Assembly: GCA_003223515.1 (NCBI GenBank)
Contig: QHVI01000028.1
Span: forward strand, 1 to 64,000
Reading direction: 5' to 3'
From: Candidatus Angelobacter sp. Gp1-AA117
GTDB lineage: Bacteria; Acidobacteriota; Terriglobia; Terriglobales; Acidobacteriaceae
Length of the DNA stretch: 64,000 nucleotides
Within the stretch, counting starts at the first letter, position 1. Each line of letters starts with the position of its first letter. Positions 17,867-27,854 of the stretch are shown one piece after another. The translations under genes were made by a program, and so were the position numbers. A model generated the notes under the pieces. It was given only the letters and a program-made list of their open reading frames with translations. It had not been told where the DNA came from and made no database searches.

Positions 17867-20800
17867 TCACATACTGGTACCTGCTACAAGCCCATTTTTG
17901 CCGGAGTCCATCCAAGTTTGTGCCTCCCCTATAGAGTGAGGCCCAGGACTGACAACCTGCTGAAGAGCATGCGCCAGTTCCTGCATGTTCACGGGTTTGG
18001 CTATGTAACCGTCCATTCCTTTTTCCAGGCATTGGTCCCGGTCACCCTCCATTGCGTTAGCCGTCATTGCGATGATGGGAATGTGCTCGCCCATTCCCCT
18101 GATGTCCTCCAGTTGGCGAATGGCCTCGGTGGCAGCATAGCCGTCCATTTCAGGCATGTGTACATCCATAAGCACCACGTCATAGTGAGTGTCCTTGCGC
18201 AAGTGCTGGACTGCCAAGCGGCCATTTTCCATGACTGTGACTTCATGTCCTAACTTCTCCAGCATCTTCACGGCGAGTTTTTGATTCACCAGGTTGTCTT
18301 CCGCGAGCAGGATTCTTAATTTACCGGTTGCTTCAACCTGGCTGCCGGTCCTGGTTGGCACGCTTGATTCGGTCTGCTCCTCCGGAGATAGCAAGCTTGT
18401 AACTGCAGACCGCAATTCAGATGGACCGATTGGTTTTATCAGCCAGGCTTCAACCTGCATTCGCCGGCAACGCTCGGCAGCGGCGGCATAGTCATTCGAA
18501 GACAGCATCATGATGGTTTTCAGATGCAGCCCAGGATCGCCCTTGACTTGCTGCAGCAGAACGAAACCATCCATCTCCGGCATATGGCTGCCGCAGATCA
18601 ACAGGTCGAAATGCTGACCGTTGCGGCTGGCGGATTTCAATTCGGTCAGAGCCTCCAGTGCCGAGGTACAAGCCACCACCGCGGCTCCCCAGGCGCGCAA
18701 CATGCGTTCAAGAATCCAGCAGTTCGTGGAGTTATCGTCCACCACCATGATCCGGCGGCCTGACAACGAGACCGGCACAGCACCGGAGTCTGCTGCCTGC
18801 TTTTCCTGCGCCCTGTTCAAGGTCACAGTGAAATGAAATGTTGAACCTCTGCCGGGAGTGCTTTCCACCCAGATTCTTCCGCCAAGAAGGTTGATGATAC
18901 GGGCACAGATGGCGAGCCCCAGGCCCGTTCCTCCAAACTGGCGGGTAACCGACGTATCAGCCTGAGAGAAAGCTTCAAAGATGCTCTCCTGCTTGTCGGG
19001 CGGGATGCCGATTCCGGTATCCGATACTGAGAAGTTAAGAGCTATCTCCTGGCTCTCCTGCTTTTCTGCCTGCACACTGACCAGGATTTCACCTTGCTGG
19101 GTAAACTTCACGGCATTTCCCAAAAGATTCAGCAGTACCTGCTTTAAGCGGGTTGAATCGCCACGCAGCCAGGCCGGGACTTCAGGATCGATGCAGTAAG
19201 CCAGTTCCAGTTTCTTCTGGTGGGCGCTGACTGCCATCACGCGCACGGCTTCGCCCACGGTGTCCGCCAGGTGGAATTCGGCTTCTTCAAAACGCAGCTT
19301 ACCGGCTTCAATCTTGGAAAAGTCGAGAATGTCATTGAGCACAGCCAGCAATGAATTGGCCGAGCTGCGGCACATGGAAAGCAGCTCCTTCTGCTCGCCG
19401 GTCAGTTCCGTCTGTGCGGCCAGGTCAAGCGTCCCAATCACTCCATTTAAAGGCGTGCGAATCTCATGGCTCATATTTGCCAGAAATTCGCCTTTGGTTC
19501 GCGCCGCCGCCTGCGCTTTTTCTGTGGCCCGGTTACGCTCGATCACCTGCTCCTGAAGTTGCTCTTCCGCTGCCTTGCGTTGCACAATCTCGGCCTGCAA
19601 GTTCCTGGTACGCCCGTCTACCAGCGCCACCAATTCCTCCTCACGGTTGCGCAACTGACTGATCCTGACTCGGTATGCACCGGCCGCCATCAGCAACACA
19701 CTCAGGCTGCAAAGCAGGCCGAACCACGTGGTCTGGTAGAAATGTGGCTTGAGATACAAATCAATGGAAGCGCCGCTGGTGTTCCAGACTCCGTCGTTGT
19801 TGGCGGCCAGGACACGAAATTGGTATTGGCCGGGAGGGATATTGGTGTAGTAAGCGACCCGGCGGGTACCGGCAAAAGTCCAGTCTTTATCAAAGCCCTC
19901 CAGCTTGTATTTGATGGCGACCTTTTGGGGGGCCACAAAGCTTAATCCGGCAAAATGGAATTCAAGTTCTCCGCCTCCTATGGGCACCGTTTCCCTGCTC
20001 AAAATCGATCTCTTGTCCACCATGGCTGCTTCGATCACCACAGGAGGCGGGAGAGTGTTGGTTTTGAAATGACGCGGATCAACCTCCACCAGGCCGATAC
20101 TGCTGGCAAACAACAGCTTTCCCTCGCGAGTTTTCCATCCAGTGTTCTGCTCGCCGCCGTTGAAGTCGGTCGTCAACAGGCCGTCAGCAGTGCCGTAGGG
20201 AGTGGATGTGATCCGGGTTATCTTACCCTCTGCAAATTCGTTGAGCTCAGTTTTGGGGGTCCGGAAAAGGCCACGGTTGGAACTCATCCACAAATTCCCG
20301 GAGTCATCTTCCACGATGCTCCAGATGGAATCATCAAAGAGCCCATCCCGAGTCTTGAAGCTGACGAACTTCCCATCATGGAAGCGAACCAGGCCGGAAC
20401 CATACGTACCAATCCACATTACATGACTGCCATCTTCATGAACGCAGACAGCGCCGCCGGTGGCGCCGCCCTTTCCTTTTTCGAGGGCGAGGTTGGTGAA
20501 GTTTTTGTTGCTATACCGGGTCAAGCCTTCTTCTGTACTGAACCACAGGCTGCCTTCGTGATCCTCAAAGATGTGGCGCACGCGGGTCGAATCCAGACCA
20601 TCCTGTGCCGTAAAGCGAGTAAAGATTCCATTTTTGTAGCGGGTCAACCCGCCGTTACGGTCACCAATCCATAATGCGCCTTCATGGTCACGCAGCATCG
20701 CATGAATGGTGTTTGTTGCCAGCCCGTCACGGGTGGTATAAGTACGGACCACTTGGTCGCCGCGCAGCAGCTTGAGACCGTATTCTGTGCCCAGCCATAG

Positions 20801-21991
20801 ATCACCATTGCCGGCATCTTCAATGACCTCTACCGTATTGCCGGATACTGACGGGGCAACGCGAATCGCAGTAATGTTTCCATTTCTGATTCTATTGAGT
20901 CCCTGCCTGCCGCCCGTCCAGATATCCCCATTCCGGCCTTCATAGATTCCCAGCACATAACTATCGGAAAACCCGACCCGCTTATTGTAGGTGACAAAAT
21001 TCGTATCCCTGAGGCAGATCATGCCGTTGGCCTCGGTACCAAGCCATAAGTTTCCTTCATGGTCTTCATCCATGGAGACGATACTCAATTCCATGGGGCC
21101 ATCTTTAGCGTAATAACAATCAAATTTCTCATCTGCTCCCAACCGGCAGAGTGCTACGCCATAGGCAGCCACCCACATCTTGCCTCCAGAATCCTCATAT
21201 AAAACCCGGACTGGTGCTTTGGGCAGTCTGGCTGCAACAGAATAAGAAATGATTTTTCCGTTTACCCATTTGTAGACCCCATGGTTCATTGTTCCAATCC
21301 ACAGGCTGCCGCTGCGGTCGGCATAGATTTTCTGCGGTTCAGGAACTGTGGCGGCTATTCTGGAGATGTTGCCCTGCTTGTCTGCCTGATAAATTGCGTT
21401 GCGAACCAGAAACCACATTGTTCCATCAGTGCCGGCGGCCAGGTCTGACACTGGCGAGGCAGTATTCTCACCGGGCCATTTGAAGGGAACAATCCTTCCC
21501 TTGGCATAGATCACCAGACCTTTATCTGTGCCAATCCACAGGTCTCCGGAAGAACCCCATGCGAGAGCAAGGACAAAATCTCCGGGCAGCCCATCGGCTA
21601 CGGTATATGTCCTGAACTTGCCGTCAAAATAGCGGGTAAGCCCCCCGCCATAGGTGCCAATCCAAAGCGCTCCCTCTTTTTTGTCAGGCAGCAATACACG
21701 AATATTGTTGTGGTTGATCTCAGCGACATTGCCTTTGTCGAAATTGGTGAACTGCTCTCCGTTAAAGCGGGAGAGCCCTTCCTGGGTTCCAAACCACATG
21801 TAACCATCCGGCGTCTGCGCAATGGCTTGTACCCAGGGCTGGGGCAATCCGTCTGCGACCGTGAAAGATTTCGACACGTACTGTCTTACGGACTTGGAAG
21901 GGTCCAAAGCCGCTGCCAACCCGACCGCCAGCATAGTCATGCTTAAAACCAAAACGCGGAATAGCCGATTCGCACTCCAAACACTGCACAT
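17867..21991 (-). CDS. Propeller-type hybrid sensor histidine kinase with two receiver domains
   Basis: 1374-residue one-piece two-component system. A signal peptide is followed by about 14 propeller repeats with the W(I/F)GT pattern (to about residue 660), a Y_Y_Y domain, one membrane segment near 745-765, a HisKA domain with the phosphorylated His842 in SHEIRTPLNG, and a HATPase with DTGIGIP and GGTGLGLAI. Two receiver domains follow. The second is intact, with Asp1276 in VLMDVHMPEMDG and the usual Lys. In the first, the phospho-acceptor position is Gly1134 (LLICGSHMPEMDG; codon at 18590-18592), so it is probably a pseudo-receiver. The propeller implies sensing of a periplasmic ligand, often polysaccharide-related. 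There is no adjacent output regulator. AGGAGG lies 5 bases before the ATG. Confidence 0.95.
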   Translation of the reverse strand: MCSVWSANRLFRVLVLSMTMLAVGLAAALDPSKSVRQYVSKSFTVADGLPQPWVQAIAQTPDGYMWFGTQEGLSRFNGEQFTNFDKGNVAEINHNNIRVLLPDKKEGALWIGTYGGGLTRYFDGKFRTYTVADGLPGDFVLALAWGSSGDLWIGTDKGLVIYAKGRIVPFKWPGENTASPVSDLAAGTDGTMWFLVRNAIYQADKQGNISRIAATVPEPQKIYADRSGSLWIGTMNHGVYKWVNGKIISYSVAARLPKAPVRVLYEDSGGKMWVAAYGVALCRLGADEKFDCYYAKDGPMELSIVSMDEDHEGNLWLGTEANGMICLRDTNFVTYNKRVGFSDSYVLGIYEGRNGDIWTGGRQGLNRIRNGNITAIRVAPSVSGNTVEVIEDAGNGDLWLGTEYGLKLLRGDQVVRTYTTRDGLATNTIHAMLRDHEGALWIGDRNGGLTRYKNGIFTRFTAQDGLDSTRVRHIFEDHEGSLWFSTEEGLTRYSNKNFTNLALEKGKGGATGGAVCVHEDGSHVMWIGTYGSGLVRFHDGKFVSFKTRDGLFDDSIWSIVEDDSGNLWMSSNRGLFRTPKTELNEFAEGKITRITSTPYGTADGLLTTDFNGGEQNTGWKTREGKLLFASSIGLVEVDPRHFKTNTLPPPVVIEAAMVDKRSILSRETVPIGGGELEFHFAGLSFVAPQKVAIKYKLEGFDKDWTFAGTRRVAYYTNIPPGQYQFRVLAANNDGVWNTSGASIDLYLKPHFYQTTWFGLLCSLSVLLMAAGAYRVRISQLRNREEELVALVDGRTRNLQAEIVQRKAAEEQLQEQVIERNRATEKAQAAARTKGEFLANMSHEIRTPLNGVIGTLDLAAQTELTGEQKELLSMCRSSANSLLAVLNDILDFSKIEAGKLRFEEAEFHLADTVGEAVRVMAVSAHQKKLELAYCIDPEVPAWLRGDSTRLKQVLLNLLGNAVKFTQQGEILVSVQAEKQESQEIALNFSVSDTGIGIPPDKQESIFEAFSQADTSVTRQFGGTGLGLAICARIINLLGGRIWVESTPGRGSTFHFTVTLNRAQEKQAADSGAVPVSLSGRRIMVVDDNSTNCWILERMLRAWGAAVVACTSALEALTELKSASRNGQHFDLLICGSHMPEMDGFVLLQQVKGDPGLHLKTIMMLSSNDYAAAAERCRRMQVEAWLIKPIGPSELRSAVTSLLSPEEQTESSVPTRTGSQVEATGKLRILLAEDNLVNQKLAVKMLEKLGHEVTVMENGRLAVQHLRKDTHYDVVLMDVHMPEMDGYAATEAIRQLEDIRGMGEHIPIIAMTANAMEGDRDQCLEKGMDGYIAKPVNMQELAHALQQVVSPGPHSIGEAQTWMDSGKNGLVAGTSM

Positions 21992-22142
21992 CAGCGCCTC
22001 CTGGGCAAAGTTACTCCTTACTGATATCGGCAGATTGGCGGGGAAGGCTTAAGGATGACCGTGGTTTGCCGGCATTACGTTTGTAATGCAGACACGCCAC
22101 AGTGTTCCTTCATAAAATGTCCATACCGTCGAAAGTCCAGGT

Positions 22143-22598
22143 ATGAAAACGTTTCGTCTCATCATCTTCGGAATCATCTTTGTATGCGTGGCCGAATGCA
22201 TGTGCGCGGCCAAGCAAATGGCCGTGATCGTGCACAAAAGCAACGGCGCACAGGACGTGACCACAGCGGAACTAAGCAAGATTTTCAAGTGTGATACGCG
22301 CAAGTGGGCCAGTGGCTCGGCCATCACCATCGTGCTCCGCGATCCTGCAACTCCTGAGATGGAGTTGCTGCTGTCACGCATCTACAAGACCAACCCTGAG
22401 GACCTGCGGAATTTCATCGCTCAGCATCATGACAACGTTGTCATCGTCGATTCCAATGAAGCAATGTTGAACGCGATACATACCATTCCTGGAGCAATCG
22501 GGTTGATTGATGTGTTTCGCATCGACCATGAAGTCAAAGTGCTGAAGATCGACGGCAAACTGCCGGTTGAGTACGGCTACATCCTCCGTGGAAATTAG
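22143..22598 (+). CDS. Small periplasmic phosphate-binding-like (PstS-like) protein
   Basis: 151-residue secreted protein with a signal peptide (cleavage near residue 22). The rest resembles the first lobe of PstS-like binding proteins: AVIVHKSNGAQDVTTAELSKIF, a KWASG segment and AIGLIDVFRID. It is less than half the length of true PstS, so it may not bind phosphate and may act as a partner of the downstream TPR protein. Only five bases separate the two genes. It is divergent from the kinase gene, and the 150 bases between them must hold both promoters. Confidence 0.7.
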   Translation: MKTFRLIIFGIIFVCVAECMCAAKQMAVIVHKSNGAQDVTTAELSKIFKCDTRKWASGSAITIVLRDPATPEMELLLSRIYKTNPEDLRNFIAQHHDNVVIVDSNEAMLNAIHTIPGAIGLIDVFRIDHEVKVLKIDGKLPVEYGYILRGN

Positions 22599-22602
22599 CA
22601 GA

Positions 22603-24114
22603 ATGAAAAACCATTTACATGTCCATCGCTGGGTCTTATTGGCATTGCTGCCTGCCGCCATCACGGCTGCGGCAGCGGCCCAAACGCCGGGTACCGGAGC
22701 AGGCTCAGACCGCATGCTCATTACCACCAGTTCACCCGAAGCCCGCGCTCTTTTTGAGCAGGGCATTGTTGCATGGGAGAACCTGCACATTCCTCAGGCT
22801 CTGCAATGCTGGCAGGACGCGATCAAGAAAGATCCCAATTTCCTGCTGGCTCACCTCTACATTTCCGAGCGCATTCCCGATCCTGATCAGCAGGCTGCGG
22901 AACGCAAAAAAGCCCTTGCGCTTATGGATTCAGTCACGCCCGATGAGCGTCTGATGGCTGAATGGATTCTCGATGAGAGCCGCGACGACACCATTGGCAC
23001 CCTTGCAGCCATGAACGAATTGCTGGTCCGTTATCCCCGGGACAAGCATCTTTACTGGTTTGCCGCTCTTACTATGGGAGCGAACTATCACCAGTGGGAA
23101 CGCGCAGCCGAACTGGCGGAGCAGGCGGTGCGTGTCGATCCCGATTTTGCCGGCGCCCTCAACAACCTTGGATACGACTACGCTTTCCAGGGCAAGTTTG
23201 ACCAGGCTTTCCCGGTCATGCGTCATTACATTGAAGTTCTTCCCACAGAACCCAATCCGCAAGACTCATACGCTGAAATCCTGAGAATGGCCGGACGATT
23301 CGATGAGGCGGTGGAGCACTATCACGCCTCACTCAAGCTGGAGCCGAACTTCGGCGAATCCCTGCTTGGACTTGCCGATACCTATGCGCTTATGGGCCGT
23401 GAAGATGACGCCCGGGCACAGTACGAAGTTGCTATCCAGCATGCTTATACCAGGGCTTATGCGGTTCAGTGGAAGCTCAAATGGGCTGCAACCTATCTGC
23501 GCGAGAAGCGCTTCAGCGATGCCGATGCAGCCTTTCAGAGTGCGGCCAAAATGGCCCATGAGAGTTCCGTAGGCGGGCTGGAGGCGGAAGCATACCGCAC
23601 CATGGCCCTGTACCAGACAGATGAAGCTGCGGCTGCCCGCTGGCTGCAGAAAGCCAAAGAATCGCTCGATCATCCTCATGACACTTCGCAGACCGCCCGC
23701 CAGCAGCAACTGGCTTTGATCTACCGCACTTCCATTTACCGGGCAGTACAGCGTGGCCGTATGCTTGAGGCTGAAAAGACTCTGGAACAACTCAGCAAAA
23801 TCGCGAGTGCTTCCCATAATCCCGGCATCGATGTGGCCTTTCATGCGTCGGCCGGAACAGTGCTGATGGCGAAGCGCAAGTGGCTGGAAGCGATTCCGCA
23901 TCTTGAAGAAGACGCCAATGATCCGTACTCGATGGAACTGCTGGTGAATGCGTATCAGAAAGCCGGACTGCCGGCCAAAGCAGAGCGAACAGCGAAAGAA
24001 CTGGCTGCATTGAACGCGCCCTCGGTAGAGCAGGCGCTGGTCGTTCCTGAATTCCGGGCGAAGCGGAATCAGAAACAGCCGGTAAACTCCGCCAGCTCTG
24101 CTGCCGATAAATAA
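22603..24114 (+). CDS. Secreted tetratricopeptide-repeat protein
   Basis: 503-residue protein with a signal peptide (about residues 1-28, ending in AAAAAQ) and TPR-type helical repeats over most of its length, for example RAAELAEQAVRVDPDFAGALNNLG and the FDEAVEHYHASLKLEPNFGE region. TPRs mediate protein-protein contacts; no catalytic domain is visible. It probably forms an operon with the small binding-like protein directly upstream. The start is the first ATG after that gene's stop codon; the longer frame starts inside the upstream gene. Confidence 0.8.
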   Translation: MKNHLHVHRWVLLALLPAAITAAAAAQTPGTGAGSDRMLITTSSPEARALFEQGIVAWENLHIPQALQCWQDAIKKDPNFLLAHLYISERIPDPDQQAAERKKALALMDSVTPDERLMAEWILDESRDDTIGTLAAMNELLVRYPRDKHLYWFAALTMGANYHQWERAAELAEQAVRVDPDFAGALNNLGYDYAFQGKFDQAFPVMRHYIEVLPTEPNPQDSYAEILRMAGRFDEAVEHYHASLKLEPNFGESLLGLADTYALMGREDDARAQYEVAIQHAYTRAYAVQWKLKWAATYLREKRFSDADAAFQSAAKMAHESSVGGLEAEAYRTMALYQTDEAAAARWLQKAKESLDHPHDTSQTARQQQLALIYRTSIYRAVQRGRMLEAEKTLEQLSKIASASHNPGIDVAFHASAGTVLMAKRKWLEAIPHLEEDANDPYSMELLVNAYQKAGLPAKAERTAKELAALNAPSVEQALVVPEFRAKRNQKQPVNSASSAADK

Positions 24115-24189
24115 CCCAGCCCTTATCTCTTTTAAGAGAAGTGATCTCTATGGAGTGTAGGGTCGGAGCCTGTCTTGCAGGAGGATACC

Positions 24190-26232
24190 ATGCTCTTTAG
24201 ACAAACCGTGGTTTTGCTTTTCTGCTGCGCCCTCGCGCCGTGCCTTGTATTCAGCCAGGAAAAACAGACAGCGGTCACGCGGCCCAAGATGTTTGATGTG
24301 ACTGCTCTCGATGCCAGTGCCGATCCTTGTGAAGATTTCGATCAGTACGCCTGTGGCACATGGAAGAAGAATAATCCTGTTCCTTCTGACCAGGTATTCT
24401 GGGCTCGCTATAACCAATTGGGTGAATATAACCGCGAAGTGCTCCGCAAGATCATGGAACAAGCAGGCAGTACGCCTGCCGGCAGCCAGACGGCCAGAAT
24501 AGTCGGGAATTTCTATACCTCATGCATGGACGAAACCGCTGCCAACCGGGCAGGCATAACACCGCTCCAGAGCGAACTCAGGCGCATTGCGGCAGTTTCC
24601 AGCCACAAAGAACTCATTGATGCCGTCGCCCATCTGCATTCCATCGGCGTACCGGTTCTGTTCGAATTTGGCGCGCAGCCTGAGCTGCATGATGCCACCA
24701 GAATGGGGGCGGTTATCGTTCAGGGCGGTCTCGGACTGCCTGACCGTGATTACTATCTCAACCAGAATGACAATTCCAAACAGATTCGAAGCAAATATGT
24801 GGCGCATATCAGCACCATGCTCAAGCTTGTGGGGGACAGCTCTGAGTCGGCCGAGAAGCAAGCCAGTGCGATTCTCGATGTAGAAAAGGGCCTGGCGGAA
24901 GCGTCTCTCGATCGCGTGAGCATGCGCGATCCTAAAAACCGTGATCACAAGATGCAGGTAAGCGCGCTGGACGCATTAGCGCCTAATCTCCTGCTGCTCC
25001 GCTTCTTCAAGGCTGCTGGAGCACCGCAGTTTGAACAGGTCAATATAGTGCCTCCGGATTATTTCCAGAGGCTGAATACGGCTGTTTCGTCAGTGCCCCT
25101 GGATGACTGGAAGACCTACCTGAAGTGGCATCTCATCCGGGCCAATGCTCCCTATCTCTCTGAACCATTCGTCAATGAAGACTTTGCCTTTGAGCGCCGC
25201 TCTCTCAATGGTCAGCGCGAGATTGAGCCACGCTGGAAAAGATGCGTATCCGCTGCCGACCGTCTGCTTGGGGAGGCCCTGGGCCGTCTCTATGTTGAAC
25301 AGACGTTTTCTCCGGAAAACAAGCGGCGCACCGTGGAAATGGTAAAGCTTGAAGAGGCGGCGCTGGCTGAAAATATTCAGCAACTGCCCTGGATGAACGC
25401 CCAGACCAAACAGCAGGCGCTGCTCAAACTGAATGCCGTTACCAACAAGATTGGCTATCCCGAGGTGTGGCTTGATTACAGTTCGGTAAAGATCAAACGT
25501 GATGACCTGGCGGAGAATATCCGGCAGGCGCGCACCTTTCTGGTGAAACACAACCTCGTGAAAATCGGGCACCCGATGGACAAGAGTGAATGGATCGTCA
25601 CCACTCCCACGGTGAACGCCTATTATTATTCTCCGGAAAACAGCATCAACTTCCCTGCCGGAGTGTTTCAATCACCGCTGTTTGATGCAGGCATGGATGA
25701 TGCAGTGAACTTTGGCGCGATTGGATGGCTCATTGGCCATGAACTGACGCATGGATTCGACGACCAGGGAAGCAAGTTTGACGGGCAGGGGAATCTGACC
25801 AACTGGTGGACCCAGACCGACCGGGAAGAATTTGAAAAACGCACAAGCTGTATCGCCGATCAATACCAGGACTTTGTCGTGGTGGATGATATTCACCTGA
25901 ATGGACGGCTCACACTAGGCGAAAATACCGCCGATAACGGCGGTATCAGGATTGCCTTCGCCGCCATGCATAAAGCTGCTGCCACTAAGAATGCGGAGCA
26001 AATCACGATTGACGGGTTCACTCCTGAGCAGCGGTTCTTTATCAGCTTCGCCCAGCAGTGGTGCGCCAATATCACTCCGGAAAGACTTAGGGTAATCGCG
26101 AAAGTCGATCCGCATGCTCCGGTACGCTTCCGGACTCTGGGGACATTACGAAACTATTCTGAATTCGCGAAGGCCTTCGGGTGTAAGGAGAAGCAAAAGA
26201 TGGTCAGCGAGAACGCCTGCCGGGTGTGGTGA
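24190..26232 (+). CDS. M13-family (neprilysin-like) zinc metallopeptidase
   Basis: 680-residue extracytoplasmic peptidase that cuts short peptides. It begins with a signal peptide. The M13 N-terminal domain starts with DPCEDFDQYACGTW. The zinc site is HELTH at residues 517-521, the third ligand is in ENTADNGG (Glu578), and the substrate-binding NAYYYSPENSINFPAG lies upstream of them. The C-terminal CRVW is typical of the family. Length is normal and all key residues are present. AGGAGG ends 5 bases before the ATG at 24190. It appears to be transcribed alone. Confidence 0.95.
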   Translation: MLFRQTVVLLFCCALAPCLVFSQEKQTAVTRPKMFDVTALDASADPCEDFDQYACGTWKKNNPVPSDQVFWARYNQLGEYNREVLRKIMEQAGSTPAGSQTARIVGNFYTSCMDETAANRAGITPLQSELRRIAAVSSHKELIDAVAHLHSIGVPVLFEFGAQPELHDATRMGAVIVQGGLGLPDRDYYLNQNDNSKQIRSKYVAHISTMLKLVGDSSESAEKQASAILDVEKGLAEASLDRVSMRDPKNRDHKMQVSALDALAPNLLLLRFFKAAGAPQFEQVNIVPPDYFQRLNTAVSSVPLDDWKTYLKWHLIRANAPYLSEPFVNEDFAFERRSLNGQREIEPRWKRCVSAADRLLGEALGRLYVEQTFSPENKRRTVEMVKLEEAALAENIQQLPWMNAQTKQQALLKLNAVTNKIGYPEVWLDYSSVKIKRDDLAENIRQARTFLVKHNLVKIGHPMDKSEWIVTTPTVNAYYYSPENSINFPAGVFQSPLFDAGMDDAVNFGAIGWLIGHELTHGFDDQGSKFDGQGNLTNWWTQTDREEFEKRTSCIADQYQDFVVVDDIHLNGRLTLGENTADNGGIRIAFAAMHKAAATKNAEQITIDGFTPEQRFFISFAQQWCANITPERLRVIAKVDPHAPVRFRTLGTLRNYSEFAKAFGCKEKQKMVSENACRVW

Positions 26233-26278
26233 GTGATTAACCGCAGAGCGGCGGAACCGCAACCAAACGAGTACCTTT

Positions 26279-26506
26279 ATGGAGCGCAGCCGCCCTCGGC
26301 CAATGCCACTTACTTTAGGGAAGACCATGCTGTATCCCAATGAGAGATGTCATTCCGAACGCCCGTTAAGCTCACGCGCGTTTTCTTCAGCGCGTGAGTA
26401 GGGCGGAGGAATCTGCCCCGCTGCCGCCCGCCCATGCGACAAAATTCTCAAATTTATGCTCGAATGTGCAAAGTAAGTGGCATTAGGCGAAGCGCCTGCG
26501 ATCCAT
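26279..26506. mobile_element. Miniature inverted-repeat element, family 1, copy A
   Basis: 228-base element whose ends are imperfect inverted repeats of about 37 bases. The inner 15 bases, AATGCCACTTACTTT (26302-26316) and AAAGTAAGTGGCATT (26470-26484), are a perfect pair. The centre contains the hairpin CTCACGCGC...GCGCGTGAG. A second copy of the same length lies at 40187-40414 and is nearly identical inside. There is no coding capacity, so it would need a transposase in trans. It sits between the M13 peptidase and the small Cys-rich gene. Confidence 0.7.
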
Positions 26507-26520
26507 AAGAATTGTTCTGC

Positions 26521-26742
26521 TTATCTGCTGATCTTCCGTCCGCTCTCGCTGGCCCAGTCACCAACTGTCACTGGCGGTTTCTTCATATAGGAGAGGTGTT
26601 CGCCGGCCATTTCAGAGTGGCACTCGGCACAAACCATCATGTCACACATATCGCAATAGTCCGCAGGAGCGTTGCACTCCATCGCGTTCTCACCGGTCGG
26701 ATCGTAACCACTCACTTTGAATATCTGGCAGCGATTTTCCAT
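26521..26742 (-). CDS. Small Cys-rich, probably zinc-binding protein
   Basis: 73-residue protein, MENRCQIFKVSGY..., with six Cys and one His in the arrangement C-x17-C-x6-C-x2-C-x4-C-x2-CH, ending in a charged tail. The pattern suggests a small zinc-finger fold of B-box or ribbon type. I do not recognise a named family. The composition is protein-like, and the frame sits alone between a repeat element and the Ku gene, in the same direction as Ku. A weak AAAAGGA lies about 11 bases before the ATG. The function is unknown; DNA or protein binding would be a guess. Confidence 0.55.
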   Translation of the reverse strand: MENRCQIFKVSGYDPTGENAMECNAPADYCDMCDMMVCAECHSEMAGEHLSYMKKPPVTVGDWASESGRKISR

Positions 26743-26824
26743 AGTAATAGCAATCCTTTTACAGCACGTATGGTCCTGGTTTTCCTAAGTACTAAATACT
26801 AAATACTAAGTACTAACTATTTTT

Positions 26825-27676
26825 TTAGCTCTTCCTGGCCTTCTTCGTCTTGGGTGCGTCGTCACTAACCACAGCTCCCGTTGATGCCTCTTTCACCGAA
26901 CTCACCGGCTTCTTGGCCTGTGCCAGGCTCATCTTGAGCGCCTCAAGAATATCAATAACCGGCGCCTTGTGTTGCGGGGTAGAAGCGGCAACAACGTCCT
27001 CACCTTTTACTCTGGCCTCGATCAGGGCCAGCAGATTTTCCCGGTATTCGTCTTTGTACTTGTCGGGCTCAAACGGCGCTTCCAGAGACTGGATGAGCGT
27101 CATGGCCAGCTCCAGTTCTTTGTCTTTCACGGTGCTGCGGTCGGTCCGGAACTCCTCCACCTGGCGGATTTCATTCTTGTAATACATGGTATGCAGCAGG
27201 ATTCCGTGCGCTCCAGGACGCAGGATCACGATGTGCTCGCGGTTATGCATGGCGATCTGCGCCACGCCTACACATCCGCTCTTGCGCAACGCCTCAAACA
27301 GCAGCGCATAAGGCTTCTCACCGGCTTCATCCGGCGCGAGATAGTAGGAGCTTTCGAAATAGATGGGATCGACCTCAGAGGACTTTACGAACTCCAGGAC
27401 TTCCATGGTCTTGGCGGTTTTGGGCGCTACTTTCTTGATGTCTTCTTCGTCTATGACGACGTAGCGGTCTTTTTCATACTCGTAGCCTTTGACGATCTCG
27501 CTGCGCTGGATGGGCTTGTCTTCCACCTGGCAATACAAAACCTGCTTCACACGCGAGTGGTCGTCTTTGTGCAACTGGTTGAAGCTGACGGTCTCGCTGC
27601 GGGCTGCGCTGTACAATTTGACTGGAAGCGATAACAGGCCAAAAGTCAGATATCCCTTCCATACGGTGCTGGCCAT
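26825..27676 (-). CDS. ku: Non-homologous end joining protein Ku
   Basis: 283-residue bacterial Ku, a homodimeric ring that binds double-strand DNA ends and recruits LigD. It begins MASTVWKGYLTFGLLSLPVKLY, the classic Ku start, and contains the RVKQVLYC, EIVKGYEYEKDRYVVIDEEDI and ELELAMTLIQSL segments. The C-terminal 40 residues are Lys/Ala-rich, as in many bacterial Ku proteins, and may bind DNA or LigD. GGAGA lies 5 bases before the ATG. The gene is divergent from ligD; the pair makes a complete two-component repair pathway. Confidence 0.96.
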   Translation of the reverse strand: MASTVWKGYLTFGLLSLPVKLYSAARSETVSFNQLHKDDHSRVKQVLYCQVEDKPIQRSEIVKGYEYEKDRYVVIDEEDIKKVAPKTAKTMEVLEFVKSSEVDPIYFESSYYLAPDEAGEKPYALLFEALRKSGCVGVAQIAMHNREHIVILRPGAHGILLHTMYYKNEIRQVEEFRTDRSTVKDKELELAMTLIQSLEAPFEPDKYKDEYRENLLALIEARVKGEDVVAASTPQHKAPVIDILEALKMSLAQAKKPVSSVKEASTGAVVSDDAPKTKKARKS

Positions 27677-27751
27677 GATGTTCTCCGAATAAATGGGCGC
27701 GAGTTACGTAGTGGGGCAATTCAGAAATTGACCCACTGGTACAAGCGTTTA

Positions 27752-27807
27752 GCGATTCGCTTGCGAATCGCGGGCCTTCAGGCAGACGTTCATCGCGCAG
27801 CGATGAA
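27752..27807. repeat. Two short perfect hairpins between ku and ligD
   Basis: GCGATTCGC-TT-GCGAATCGC (27752-27771) and TTCATCGC-GCA-GCGATGAA (27789-27807) stand in tandem, joined by CGGGCCTTCAGGC, which resembles the core of the family 2 miniature element at 44307. They are probably dispersed repeat debris, but their place between divergent repair genes could affect expression. Confidence 0.5.
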
Positions 27808-27854
27808 TTTAAATAGCACAAAAAGGCAGTGCATTACAACATTACTGTTTATCC

